Source: Phocoena phocoena | Lineage: Eukaryota; Chordata; Mammalia; Artiodactyla; Phocoenidae | Reading direction: 5' to 3' | Assembly: GCF_963924675.1 (NCBI RefSeq) | Contig: NC_089225.1 | Span: 84,851,951-84,915,950, forward strand | DNA: 64,000 nucleotides | In this document: piece by piece, positions 20,571-31,490 of the stretch | Layout: the number at the start of each line of letters is the position of its first letter | Numbering within the stretch: position 1 is the first letter of the stretch | Notes under the pieces: model-generated | Seen by the model: the letters and a program-made list of their open reading frames with translations, nothing else | The model's database searches: none | What the model was told of the DNA's origin: nothing | Made by a program: the position numbers and the translations under genes

Positions 20571-20748
20571 GGGCAGCAAAACAACTTTTTGTGAGAGTAC
20601 AACCAATGCTTAGATTAGTAATGATTAACATAAAGTCCTCTGAATTTCCAACTCCTATTTATTTTAATTAATAAGCCCTGAAATGCTCAGCCATGGCTGA
20701 CTCTAAACACATCTATTTTAGGATTAAACACTGTGGAGGGAGTGTTTT

Positions 20749-20962
20749 TTTTTTTTTTTTTTTTTTTTTGCGGTACGCGGGCCTCTCACTGCTGTGGCCT
20801 CCCCCGCTGCGGAGCACAGGCTCCGGACGCGCAGGCCCAGCGGCCACGGCCCACGGGCCCAGCCGCTCCACGGCATGTGGGATCCTCCCGGACCGGGGCA
20901 CGAACCCGCGTCCCCTGCATCGGCAGGCGGACTCCCAACCACTGTGCCACCAGGGAAGCCCC
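20749..20962 (-). mobile_element. CHR-type SINE (short form), - orientation
   Basis: Poly-T of about 26, then a complete reversed short SINE. A 13-bp perfect TSD GAGGGAGTGTTTT lies at 20736-20748 and 20963-20975. The body retains many CpGs, in keeping with a young copy. Confidence 0.97.
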
Positions 20963-20975
20963 GAGGGAGTGTTTT

Positions 20976-22929
20976 GACAGAGGCAATACGTTGATGCTGT
21001 TTGTGGCTCTGGAGCTATCATCGCAATATATGAATTGACAAAATCCTGCCAGCCCCGAGAATAGAACTGTAGCCAAAAGTGAAGCATCTTAGACTGAAAA
21101 CGGTTTCGACGAACGTTGCCCTCACACACGTAACACAGTGGTAGAAGTGATGGGCTGTACCTTTTTAGCTACCTGGCAAGAAGGAGTCATGATGGACGAT
21201 AAATAAGGTTCAGACAAATGCATGAGAGGTCCCCGGCACTGGTTTCTTAATGCAGGGGCTTGAACTTGAGTTTCCATCTCAATTATCTAAGGGGGATATA
21301 CAAAGTATCCCCACCAGCATGCTCTAATCCGTCGAGGGTGGGTCCATATTTACCCAACGGGATGCAGAATGCCGAGGCAGGGGACAAGCTACTGGCTTCT
21401 CTGTGCCGGTGACATTTACCCTGGTTTTCTAGTCTTCTCCCACCCCTGGAGATTTTACTGTCCACTTAATTGAATCACCCCAGCTCCACTGCTCCTTTGG
21501 TCAGGGGAGTGAGGCGAACACATCTCTGTAGGCACCAGATCCCCTCTTAGTCACAGAGGTGGGGAGCTTTAAAATATTTATGGAGTTAAATTTTTAATTA
21601 AAAATCGGAATAATTCTATCTACAGGAAGTCAGTGGCCAACCTTATAGGGGACTTAATATGCTACTGACTGACTTGGTTCCTCTGCTGTTTGTGGAGAGC
21701 ATCACAGGAGTTTTAAGATACACTCAACAGTGTTGATTTATATGCCAAATCTGGAGCCATCAACACGGAGAGAAAATGCCCGCCAGTGCATGGAGTTGGG
21801 GAGGAGCCCCGGTCAAGGGACACCCTGCTATGCTTTCATGGAACTCTGTCGTTTTAAAGTGGGCCGTGCAGCCTGCTGCCAGGCTGGATGACACCTGACA
21901 AAATAAAGCCAGAACCCTAGCCAGTTCAGGAAAAAGATAATGCCCAGCACTGGCTAGTTATGAGGTTGCCTAAGGCTAAGGGCTAAGCGGTGTTAAGTGT
22001 TATCATTAAGCAATTTTAAATCTTCTGCCTCTGAAGAAAAATGACTTTATTTCTTTTCTCCTGAGGGTGCTGTTTTGGAAAGCGAGTACGGTTGTACTAC
22101 AGCCTCGTTAGCAAGCGCCAGGCTTTTCCCAGGGCCAGTGTTTTAGCATCCTCTCCAGCCCCCACTTCTCTCTGGTAGTAAACAGAGCAAAATCAGCATC
22201 CCCTTATTCTTGCCTGACACAAATTATTACTCGCCCTGGGTGAGCAGGGAAGTGGCTGTTTCCAGGGCTGCTCTAATATGTGAGCAACAACGTGCGTATT
22301 TTTGCAAACAGCTTCTTTTTCACTTCAGCCTCCCAGCCTCTTTCAATTCTCGAAGGCCCCATTCTGATTTTACAGGCCTCCTCCAGGTCCGTCTGTTCAG
22401 CAGTGAACTCTCTCCTCTCCCATCTGAAGCCTCCATCCTTCCCACCTGGCCCATCCCCGGCCCCATGGGATCCCATTATCCCTTCTCTGCAGGTGGCTCA
22501 GTGCATCAGCCCGTGAGGTTGCTCTTCCGGGCTTGTAATCAAGTGTTGAGTCCTGAGGAGGGAACAAAAAGGCTCTACATCTCTTCTGTGGTCCTACATG
22601 CGTGAGTGCTGAAAGGTTGCTGGAGAAACTCATACAAGCATTCACTGGTTCCTCTACAAAATTCACATTATCCAACCCCAGCTGGGCCCCTGCTGCTGTC
22701 CAGAATTCCTTCTAGTCGTGCTGTCGACTCCCTTGACTATCCCCACAGTGGCCATTCCAAACCTTTTCTGCTCCCGTTAAGTTCTGCAAAGATGACTAAG
22801 CCCCCCAAGCCCAATCTCTAGAGATGATCTCACTTCCTTTCCTTTACAGCCTTGAGACATTCAACCTTAGTTCCTCAACTTCTCCCTACAATTCAGGCTT
22901 GCTCTGTCTTCACTAACACACACTTCCCA
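20976..22929. other. Unique intronic sequence, possible non-coding element, no confirmed gene
   Basis: There is no recognised repeat for almost 2 kb. The interval 21940-22330 is complex and repeat-free and would be a reasonable place to look for conservation. Frames at 22210-22605 (131 codons, +) and 22397-22675 (-) overlap one another and look like chance frames in GC-moderate sequence. The stretch 22790-22920 ('gatgatctcacttccttt..cttgagacattcaac') may belong to an old repeat. Confidence 0.45.
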
Positions 22930-23140
22930 AGGGGAGACATGAAGGCATGGACTTGGAGTCAGGCCATAATTACAGCCCCATGCATCACTTCTCACCTGGG
23001 TGACCTTGGGCAAGGATCCAACTGGTCCAGGCTCAGTTCTTTAATCTGCAAATTGGGGATTATATTAGGGACTCTGTACAGCACCTGTATGAGTATTAAA
23101 TACAAATGATACAAGCAAAACCCTTAGTGAAGAGCCTGCC
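22930..23140 (+). repeat. MIR SINE, sense
   Basis: 'gaaggcatggacttggagtcaggcc', 'cacctgggtgaccttgggcaag', 'ctcagttctttaatctgcaaattggggattatattagggact' and 'gcacctgtatgagtattaaat' give MIR head, core and tail. Confidence 0.88.
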
Positions 23141-24061
23141 TGACATATTTTAAGGATTCTTTTATATTGTTAGTTCTTTTTAATTTTCTCTCTGGGGATG
23201 ACATGTTCCTTTCTTTTATGAGTCAAACCTATACAGCAGAGCTCATTCTCACTGGCTTCTTGGGGGGCCCTACACAGTCAACTACCCCTCTCTCAGCTGC
23301 ATCTTTAAGCCCTTGGCAATTGCTTTCCTCCCCCTGCCTACTACTCTGAATGCATAGTCTCAGCCGCACAGTTCACTGGGAATCCCTCAGCGTGGAGAAG
23401 GGAAGCGTCAGCAGCTCATGGAGATATGCTGGGGACATAACTGAGGCTGAAGGATTAGCCAGCGCTTAGGGAAGGACCAGCAGTCCGGATGATCAAGGAA
23501 GAGGGCACAGGAAACTGAAATGATCTGAATGATAAGCTGTGCTGTGGACATGCTGGGAGACAGCAATCCTTATAAACAGGGAGCTCATATCAGGGATATA
23601 GGAGTTGACTCGGGTCTAGGCAAGAGGCTGTGGCCCCTGGCTAATAAGACTTAGATGCAGACCCAGTGTGTCCCCGGTGGTGGAGACCCACCCAGTGTGA
23701 GTTAACCAGCAAGGCTGGACATGATGTTTGTGCTCCTAGGACAGATATGATGAGGGAGCAACACTCTCTGGACCAGTGCGGGGAAGTCCTGAGATATCGC
23801 GAAAATACTCCTGTTGTCTCAGGACTGGACGGTGCTGACTGAGCCTGCAGCTGTAGTGACTCATAGCCGAGCAGGGCTCAGGTGGCAGGACTACCCCCTG
23901 AGCTTGACTGTAGTCCATCCGAGAAAACAAAGATCTTCCCTTAACCCTCCTTCCTCCTCCAATTCCCATTTTCCTGCTTTAGGAAAAAGTGGCTCTATTT
24001 CCACACCACCCACTGAACTCTTGCCTCTTGCCCCAGGCTTCTGAACATGTCACTGATGCTT
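23141..24061. other. Unique intronic sequence
   Basis: No gene. Overlapping short frames on both strands at 23736-24044 have no recognisable relationship. Possible L2-like text at 23930-24060 ('ccttcctcctccaattccc..tgaacatgtcactgatgcttcc') is too weak to assign. Confidence 0.45.
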
Positions 24062-24076
24062 CCAGCCCTTTTCTTT

Positions 24077-24186
24077 CTTTCTTTTTAATTTTTATTTTCT
24101 ACTGGAGTAGAGTTGATGTACGATGTTGTGTTAGTTTCAGGTGCACAGCAAAGCACCTCAGTTATACACACACGTCTCTATTCTTT
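24077..24186 (-). mobile_element. Short L1 3' UTR insertion, - orientation
   Basis: 'tactggagtagagttgatgtacgatgttgtgttagtttcaggtgcacagcaaagcacctcagttatacac' is the last ~100 bp of a cetartiodactyl L1, reversed. A 15-bp TSD lies at 24062-24076 (CCAGCCCTTTTCTTT) and 24187-24201 (CCGGCCCTTTTCTTT), with one mismatch. It is a severely 5'-truncated insertion. Confidence 0.88.
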
Positions 24187-24201
24187 CCGGCCCTTTTCTT
24201 T

Positions 24202-24424
24202 TTCTCTTCATTTTTTTTTTTTTTTTTTTTTTTGCGGTACGCGGGCCTCTCACTGTTGTGGCCTCTCCCGTTGCGGAGCACAGGCTCCGGTCGCGCAGGC
24301 TCAGCGGCCATGGCTCACGGGCCCAGCCGCTCCGCGGCATGTGGGATCTTCCCGGACCGGGGCACGAACCCGTGTCCCCTGCATCGGCAGGCGGACTCTC
24401 AACCACTGTGCCACCAGGGGAGCC
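24202..24424 (-). mobile_element. CHR-type SINE (short form), - orientation, inserted at the L1 target repeat
   Basis: A T-rich tail (tctcttcaT~23) precedes the complete reversed SINE. Its target duplication is CCGGCCCTTTTCTTT at 24187-24201 and CCAGCCCTTTCCTTT at 24425-24439. The left copy is at the same time the right-hand TSD of the adjacent L1 fragment. Confidence 0.93.
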
Positions 24425-24639
24425 CCAGCCCTTTCCTTTATGTGGATTCTGTCTGAGCTGCCTCCTCTATTCTTATAGGTTCAGTTCTCATCACTACGAT
24501 GATGAATCCAAAATGAACCTTCCTATCTCACTCTTACTGTGACCCAGTTACAGCTGCTGCTTAAGGTACCCATCCTTCTACCTCCAAGAGACCTCAAAGC
24601 CCCCGTGCCACAACCCAAGCCCTCTGCCACCTTTCTGTA

Positions 24640-24860
24640 GTTCTTCCTTCTTTCAACGTCCATAACATTGATTTAGCGCTTTACCAGCGCCACCGAAAAC
24701 ACCTTGAATTAGATATTGATTCTTTGCTGCCACTTTCCACTACTGTTGGATTATAAATCCCGTGGAAGAAAGGATATTGTTTTATATCCATCGTTTTTTA
24801 CACCTATCAACAGGACCTGACATAGGACCACGTATACAGTAAGTTTTTAATACGTGGGTA
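24640..24860 (+). repeat. L2 3' end, sense
   Basis: 'ttagatattgattctttgctgccactttccac..', 'aaatcccgtggaagaaaggatattgttttatatcc', 'caggacctgacataggaccacgtatacagtaagtttttaatacgtggg' follow the L2 3' end order ending in the 'cagtaggtgctcaataaat' block. Confidence 0.7.
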
Positions 24861-25029
24861 CAAAGATGAGAATAGATTTGTTTTTATATAAGTAAGTTGT
24901 AGGAAAAAATTCCTCCCAAGATTTTTTGACCATTTATTTTAGGGCACTATTTTCCAGGAAGAGTATTGATTTTCCCGTGAGAATGTCCCTTTTCCCTGGA
25001 ATCAGTAAAGCCCAGACTTCCAAATAGTT

Positions 25030-25265
25030 ATCTCCTGTTGAGCGCTTACCATGTACCAGGCACTCTTCTAAATGCTTTGTATCCACTGACTGACTTAATG
25101 CTCACAACAGTCCTATGACTCAGTACCAACCCTATTATTATCCTCATTTCATAGGCAAGGATACAGGCAGAGAGAGATCAAGTGAAATTGTCCAAGTTCA
25201 ACAGCTGGAAGTGGCAGAGTTGGGATTTGAACCCAGGCAGTCTGGCTGCAAGTTTGTACAATTAA
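25030..25265 (-). repeat. MIR SINE, antisense, well preserved
   Basis: 'tgagcgcttaccatgtaccaggcactcttctaaatgcttt', 'cctattattatcctcatttcataggcaaggatacaggcagag' and 'agctggaagtggcagagttgggatttgaacccaggcagtctggctgca' give nearly the whole reversed MIR. Confidence 0.95.
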
Positions 25266-25679
25266 CTTCTGGGGCTCAGGTCGTCCAGCTCAGAGTCACA
25301 CCCACACTCTGCGATTATCCCATGTCCTTGTCTTATTTGCTCACCTGCTTATCATTCTCACTAAAGTGTAAGTGCCTTCGAGGACAAGGGACCGTATTTT
25401 CTTCATCTTTGTGTACGACACAGAACATCACTAACAGACAGGCTTGGTAATGCCTTTCAACTGTTTCTGCCATGCTGTCATAAAATCAATTCTTTTCCCA
25501 TTCCCTGGGGTCCTTCCCTTGAAATATGAACAGTTTAGTGTGTAATTGCTAGATGAACATTAAGCAGTAGACTTTGCCTACCAAGAAGGGAATCCTGTTT
25601 TGTCAGAACACTCCTGAGAGTTGAAAAAGCGGTATCTGCAAATTGGTACTTTGGTTCTTTGAGATTAAAATTAAGATCT
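25266..25679. other. Unique intronic sequence
   Basis: Nothing assignable. Possible degraded L2 3' UTR wording at 25320-25440 ('aagtgtaagtgccttcgaggacaagggaccgtatttt') is too short to call with confidence. Confidence 0.4.
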
Positions 25680-26900
25680 ATCCAGAAGAAAAAGGATGGC
25701 GATAACTTTTCTGGTGGAAATCTGCATTAGCACTCCCGAGGAGAGAGACTCGCTTTCCCGAGGCTGACGCAGGACAGAGGCCTGCTCGGGCCAGGTGTGG
25801 CTTCTGGTCCTGATGATGCTCTCGCCCGTATTCCGTGAGTTACTTGACGGGGAAGAGACGTCTCTCTGAACAGCTCAAGCAGCTAGAGCGTGGCTGTGTC
25901 ATGAGAAGCAACATACTAGAACTGATTTTGGGCAGAAAGAGCGACTCTAGAAGGAGCTAACAGCTTATGCTTGCTTCCTGGGAGCCCAGAATAAACTCGC
26001 TTTCTAAGTGTGTTCCCAGTGTTTTGGTGCTGGTGAGGACCGTGTTCAGGTCAGAAGAACACGCCGTAAGAGCATACTTCCGCTTTAATGTTTCCGTTAG
26101 CTCACTTTGTGGGTTTCGGGTTTCTCGTCTGTCTGTGCCGTTGCCCAGCCCCAGTAAGACTCGAATCACAAGTGCACGGCTAACTTTGAAGCCTGCAACA
26201 TGCTCAGCGCCTGCTAGGTTACATCATCCACAGAGTCGTTTACCTCACTGCTTAAGGACACTCTCCCTCTCTGATTTCTCGTTCTCATCTCCAGTTAGCT
26301 TCTGCTCTGCTCGCAGCTATTGAATTTTCCTTGGCCGACCGTGCCTTGTTTTCTAGCCCTTGCTAAGCAGTTGGCAGTGACATTCAAGTTCTGCAGAGAT
26401 CTCCACCAGTGGCACAGTCCGGGTCGTTGCTGAAGCTAACGGAGGTCGTGATTCAATGAGTTCAGTGAAAACTTGAGCAGTCAGCAGGTGTATATACGTG
26501 TGAGCGTGTGTCCGGTGCGGGTGGAGGTTTGGCCACGTGGATCTGTAGAAGTTGACAAAGTCTCCATACTGCCTAATCGAGTACTTCTCTCTGCCACAAG
26601 GCCAGTTTGTCAAATAAGATGTTTCACGAAAATATATGTACTGCTCGCCACAGCCCTGGCAGCTGGTCGAATGTTCATCCAGGGTTTGAGGCCATTACAG
26701 CTAGTACTTTCTCTCAGCAAGTCTCTAGACGGAGCCCTGTCGCATTTCATCTATAGATCCGACAAATCAAGACCGGTCTCCCCATCACCCTCCTTGTGGC
26801 ACAACTTTATCGGAACAGCCTTTCTTGCAGTGAAAAGCTACCTCTCAGCATCCCTGTCTATGACTGCTGCTCTGACTTTGCAGGCCAGCTGAGATGGGCT
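25680..26900. other. Unclassified, relatively CpG-rich block with long open frames on both strands
   Basis: This 1.2-kb block differs from its AT-rich, CpG-poor surroundings. CpG dinucleotides recur (for example 'ctcgctttcccgaggctgacg', 'aacacgccgtaagag', 'gtgtccggtgcgggtgg'), and frames are open for 70-139 codons on both strands (25967-26323 +, 26473-26892 +, 25957-26169 -, 26353-26613 -). An AATAAACTCGCTTTCT stretch at about 25989 looks like the polyadenylation zone of an LTR, but I see no terminal TG...CA pair, primer site or recognisable protein. It could be a decayed LTR or DNA transposon, a retrocopy, or a regulatory element. Confidence 0.4.
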
Positions 26901-27470
26901 GAGGAACTTGTCTTTAGCTCCTCTCCCACATCTGCATGTGACAGAGTTTAATGCTTTTGAAAATCAATGGAGCTCTTTTAACCCACCAGATTCAATTTTC
27001 TCATCCTTTCTCCTCAGTCCCTGAAAATCTAGTCTCTACTACCCCTGCCCTGTAGAGTAAGCTGCCTATTTGACTGGCCCTTCTACCACCTCACTCTTAA
27101 TGCAGAGGACAAAATGATGAATTAGCAGCAACTTAATTCTTCGTGAGATTAAGATGTCTCTCAAGATGTCAACTCAAACTTCCTGAAACATGCAAAAAGC
27201 CCTAGCATGTAGTACCGCCTTAAGATGCCAAACAGCTGAGATCAGGGGGTTAATGCTACTGCCGTATCATTTTTATGTCACTTAGTTCCTCAGATAAAAG
27301 TCCGTTTTAATCAAACTTTTTATCATTTCCTCATAGCCGATATATCCTTGATGCCAGTTGGAATATTTGATATTAATTATTCAGTCGAAGGCCTCCATTA
27401 TGAGTTTAGTTAGAATGTTAGTGATTTAAAACAAGTTCGGACCCATTACGGTACTGATGTCCCCAGAATT
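26901..27470. other. Unique intronic sequence
   Basis: No repeat or gene recognised between the CpG-richer block and the L1 at 27483. Confidence 0.5.
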
Positions 27471-27482
27471 GTTTTAAATGAA

Positions 27483-28307
27483 TCTTTTTTTTATTGAAGT
27501 ATGGTTGAATTATGATGTCGGGTTTATTTCTGCCGTACAGCAAAGTAACTCAGTTATATACATATATACATTCTTTTTCATATTCTTTTCTGTTATGGTT
27601 TATCCCAGAGTACTGAATATAGTTCCCTGTGCTATACAGTAGGACATTGTTGTTTATCCACTCTATATGTAATAGTTTGCATCTACTAACCCCGAATTCC
27701 CAGTCCATCCCTCCCCCCGCACCACTCCCCCTTGGCAACCACAAGTCTGTTCTCTATGCCTGTGAGTCTGTTTCTGTTTTGTAAATAGGTTCATGTGTGG
27801 CAATATTTATATTCCACATATAAGTGATATCATACAGTATTTGTCTTTTTCTTTCTGACTTACTTCACTTCGTATAACAATCTCTAGTTGCATCCATGTT
27901 GCTGCAAATGGCATTATTTTGTTCTTTCTTATGGCTGAGTAGTATTTCATAGTGTATACACATGATATCTTCTTTACCCATTCATCTGTCGATGGGTATT
28001 TAGGTTGCTTCCATGTCTTGGCTATTGTGAATATATGAACATAGGAGTACATGTATCTTTTTGAATTAGAGTTTTGTCTGAAAATATGCTCAGGAGTGGG
28101 ATCGCTGGATTATGTGGTAATTCTATTTTTAGTTTTTTAAGGAATCTCCACACTGTTTTCCACAGTGGCTGCACCAACTTTCCACCAACAGTGTAGGAGG
28201 GTTCCCTTTTCTCCACACCCTCTCCAGTATTTGTTATTTGTAGACTTTTTAATGATGGCCATTCTGACTGGTGTGAGATGGTACCTCACTGTAGCTTTTA
28301 TTTGCAT
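27483..28307 (-). mobile_element. 5'-truncated L1, - orientation
   Basis: It starts with the reversed 3' UTR ('attgaagtatggttgaattatgatg..cagcaaagtaactcagttatatac') and runs back into the ORF2 C-terminus. A 12-bp TSD GTTTTAAATGAA at 27471-27482 and 28308-28319 defines the insertion. Confidence 0.95.
27807..28216 (-). pseudogene. L1 ORF2 C-terminal remnant, frameshifted
   Basis: Two overlapping frames together cover the end of ORF2. The frame at 28022-28216 reads [32 protein letters not shown]. The frame at 27807-28052 reads FTIAKTWKQPKYPSTDEWVKKISCVYTMKYYSAIRKNK. A frameshift near 28030-28045 separates them. Confidence 0.88.
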
Positions 28308-28319
28308 GTTTTAAATGAA

Positions 28320-29034
28320 CCTTGGTGGACCACATGTATTAAATTCCATAGATTTTTACTTTTCCCTCATTTTCCGTAGAAATTCCTAAACTGTTACATA
28401 TTTGTTAAGCACTCTTTTTAGAAGAAGAAGAAGCTGTGCTTGCTATTTCAAATAGAGTGCTAAATCTGGCATTACCTTGAACTTGAAACATGTTAAGATC
28501 GGTAAGCTGACATCCGTGTTTTCCCTCCTGCACATATATTTTAAAGTTTTAGCATCTATTTCCCAATTCTCCAGCGAAAAGGAAAGAAAAGAAGGTTATT
28601 TTGTGCATAGGAAGGTACTTAGAGTGTTTCTTTATCTCTAATTTCTCATAGTCTTTGGTCATTCTTGATGTCTGCCTATTGTATGGTCATTCTACCATCT
28701 GCCCCCAAAAGTTCCGCGCGCTGGAATTACTGCGGAGAGTTTCTTGACTGCGCCGAGCTGTTATGCACGATGTACCGCTCTCCCTCTGCACCCGCCTCCC
28801 CATCTTCTACATCTCTCCAGCCATTTGCTACCGTCTCTTGGCCCAAGTTCCTGGGTTTGCTGTATACAGGTTTTGTCCTGGCGTCAACCTACTGCAGGCA
28901 TAGACACTCTGAATAAACCAAGTATATTAATTCGTTGTAATATCTGGTTTGTATGTATTTCTGAGGCCTGTGCTTTATGATTCTTTGAAGTGACATGATA
29001 CCCCCAAAACATGCAGGGATCTTGGATAAAAAAT
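28320..29034. other. Unique intronic sequence
   Basis: No assignable repeat. The two overlapping + frames at 28665-28980 have no family resemblance and include a proline/serine-rich stretch typical of chance frames. Confidence 0.5.
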
Positions 29035-30062
29035 GAATGCCTCCCCAAGAATATGCAGGGGAGAATGGACAGCCTCTTCAATAAGTGGTGCTGGGAAAAC
29101 TGGACAGCTCCATGCAAAAGAATGAGATTAGAACACTCCCTAACACCACACACAAAAATAAACTCAAAATGGATTAGAGACTTAATTGTAAGGCCAGACA
29201 CTATCAAACTCTTAGAGGAAAACATGGGCAGAACACTCTATGACATACGTCACAGCAAGATCCTTTTTGACCCACCTCCTAGAGAAATGGAAATAAAAAC
29301 AAAAATAAACAAGTGGGACCTAATGAAACTTAAAAGCTTTTGCAAAGCAAAGGAAACTGCAAACAAGACAAAAAGACAGCCCTCAGAATGGGAGAAAATA
29401 TTTGCAAATGAAGCAACTAAGGATTAATCTCCAAAATATACAAGCAGCTCATGCAGCTCAATGTCAAAAAAACAAACAACCCAATCCAGAAATGGGCAGA
29501 AGACCTAAATAGACATTTCTCCAAAGAAGATATACAGATTGCCAACAAACATATGAAAGGATGCTCGACATCACTAATCATTAGAGAAATGCAAGTCGAA
29601 ACTACAATGAGGTATCACCTCACACTGGTCAGAATGGCCATCATCAAAACATCTACAAACAATAAATGCTGGAGAGGGTGTGGAGAAAAGGGAACCCTCT
29701 TGCACTGTTGGTGGGAATGTAAATTGATACAGCCACTATGGAGAACAGTATGGAGGTTCCTTAAAAATCTAAATATAGAACTACCATACGACCCAGCAAT
29801 CCCACTACTGGGCCTATACCCTGAGAAAACCATAATTCAAAAACAGTCATGTACCACAATGTTCATTGCAGCTCTATTTACAATAGCCAGGACATGGAAG
29901 CAACCTAAGTGTCCATCGACAGATGGACGGATAAAGAAGATGTGGCACATATATACAGTGGAATATTACTCAGCCATAAAAAGAAACGAAATTGAGTTAT
30001 TTGTAGTGAGGTGGATGGACCTAGAGTCTGTCAGAAAGAGAAAAACAAATACCATATGCTAA
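29011..30062 (+). pseudogene. L1 ORF2 C-terminal part, one frameshift
   Basis: The first frame (29011-29427) reads [18 protein letters not shown] and later [31 protein letters not shown] small deletion near 29415 shifts to the frame 29451-30062, which contains the zinc-knuckle [18 protein letters not shown] and the terminal [22 protein letters not shown]. Only the deletion and the 5' truncation break it, so the copy is fairly young. Confidence 0.9.
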
Positions 30063-30449
30063 CACATATATATGGAATCTTAAAAAAAAAAAAAGGTTCT
30101 GAAGAACCTAGGGGCAGGACAGGAATAAAGATGCAGACGTAGAGAATGGACTTGAGGACACGGGGAGTGGGAAGGGGAAGCTGGGACGAAGTGAGAGAGT
30201 GGCATGGACATATATACACTACCAAATGTAAGGTAGATAGCTAGTGGGGAGCAGCCACATGGCACAGGGAGATCAGGTCTGTGATCTGTGTCCACCTAGA
30301 GGGGTGGGATAGGGAGGGTGGGAGGGAGATGCAAGAGGGAGGAGATATGGGGATATATGTTTATGTATAGCCGATTCACTTTGTTATACAGCAGAAACTA
30401 ACACACCATTGTAAAGCAATTATACTCCAATAAAGATGTTTTTAAAAAA
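29049..30449 (+). mobile_element. 5'-truncated L1, + orientation
   Basis: About 1.4 kb of L1 3' end: ORF2 C-terminal half, 3' UTR with 'ctttgttatacagcagaaactaac' and AATAAA, then a short A tail. The probable TSD is GAATGCCTCCCCAA (29035-29048) against GAGTGCCTCCCAA (30450-30462), which differs by a substitution and a single base gap. It is a close sister of the L1 at the window start. Confidence 0.93.
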
Positions 30450-30614
30450 GAGTGCCTCCCAAATGCATGAGCACATGCATTTAGTTTCCATTTTTATGTA
30501 CCAAATTCTGCACCTAAATTGTTTCCAAGATGTCATGTTTATTCCTAAACTAGCCAATTGTATTTGAAAAGAAAATCAAACTAAGAGCAATTAAGGCAAA
30601 GGAAGTAAGGGGAG

Positions 30615-30800
30615 TGTCATAAAATATACCGAGTGCCTACCATGTGCTGTGTATTTTACATGCATGGTCGCATTTTATCCTCGCCATCCATGTAGAAGTT
30701 AAGATGCTCATTTTTTTTAATTTAAAAAATCCATCCTTGAAGTGGCAGAATCAGAATGGAATCACAATTCAAACTCAGTTCTTTCTGGTTTCCAAGGTCT
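30615..30800 (-). repeat. MIR SINE, antisense
   Basis: 'taccgagtgcctaccatgtgctgtgtattttacatgcatggtcgcattttatcctcgcc' followed by 'aagtggcagaatcagaatggaatcacaattcaaactcag' matches reversed MIR, with a T-rich gap between. Confidence 0.8.
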
Positions 30801-31309
30801 TTTTTACTTTGCTTTACCACACCTCTAACACGGACAAGTTAGGGAGAGGTTGGAATACCTCAGCTTTTTTCATGAGCAACGTGAGTTCATGGGAAGGAAG
30901 ATATCTAAGGTCACATTACAAATTCACCCATGTTCATTGTCCTTTAGGGCTCTAAAAAATGTTGAACCCTTCAAGGGTAAAAAAAAATCATAATAAAATA
31001 CAATGAGACAAATAATAGGGAATTTATGAGAAAAAAAGAAAAATACTTTCAAAGCATATCATTTTCATTCTTATATCACTGTGATAAGTTTTCCCTAAGT
31101 AAAAACAAGATGGCCACATTTTCCTTCCAACAATAATTCTGTTCCTATTGGAAACGTAAATAAGGATGTAAACAGCTCAGCCTAGGGTTGTGCGTGCACA
31201 ATGGCTACAAACCCCAAGTGCGTAGACCAGGTCCCCAGCCACCAGACTGCACTCTGCGCTACCCTTCCGCAGAAACACTTGTGACGGGGCATGGGGTGGA
31301 ACCAATATT

Positions 31310-31490
31310 TCTTAAGTATTCATTATGCTTCAAGAATTTTAGTGGGCACTTTAAATGTTTGAGTTCATTTATTTCTTGTAACAATCCTGAAATAAATCGT
31401 ATTATCCTTATTTTATGGATGAAGAAACTGAGGCTCAGAGATGCAAAGCGGTATGGCCAGAGTTGCACACAGAATATGTAGCAGATTTTG
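31310..31490 (-). repeat. MIR SINE, antisense
   Basis: 'cttaagtattcattatgcttcaagaattttagtgggcac', 'tatccttattttatggatgaagaaactgaggctcagagatgcaaag' and 'ggccagagttgcacac' are reversed MIR tail, core and head. Confidence 0.88.

Noticed and set aside
22210..22605. 131-codon + frame as a gene
   Set aside because: There are overlapping frames of similar length on the opposite strand, no domain, and no promoter or splice context.
25680..26900. Endogenous retrovirus call for the CpG-richer block
   Set aside because: Apart from one AATAAA-containing motif I see no paired LTRs, no primer site and no recognisable viral protein, so I left it unclassified.
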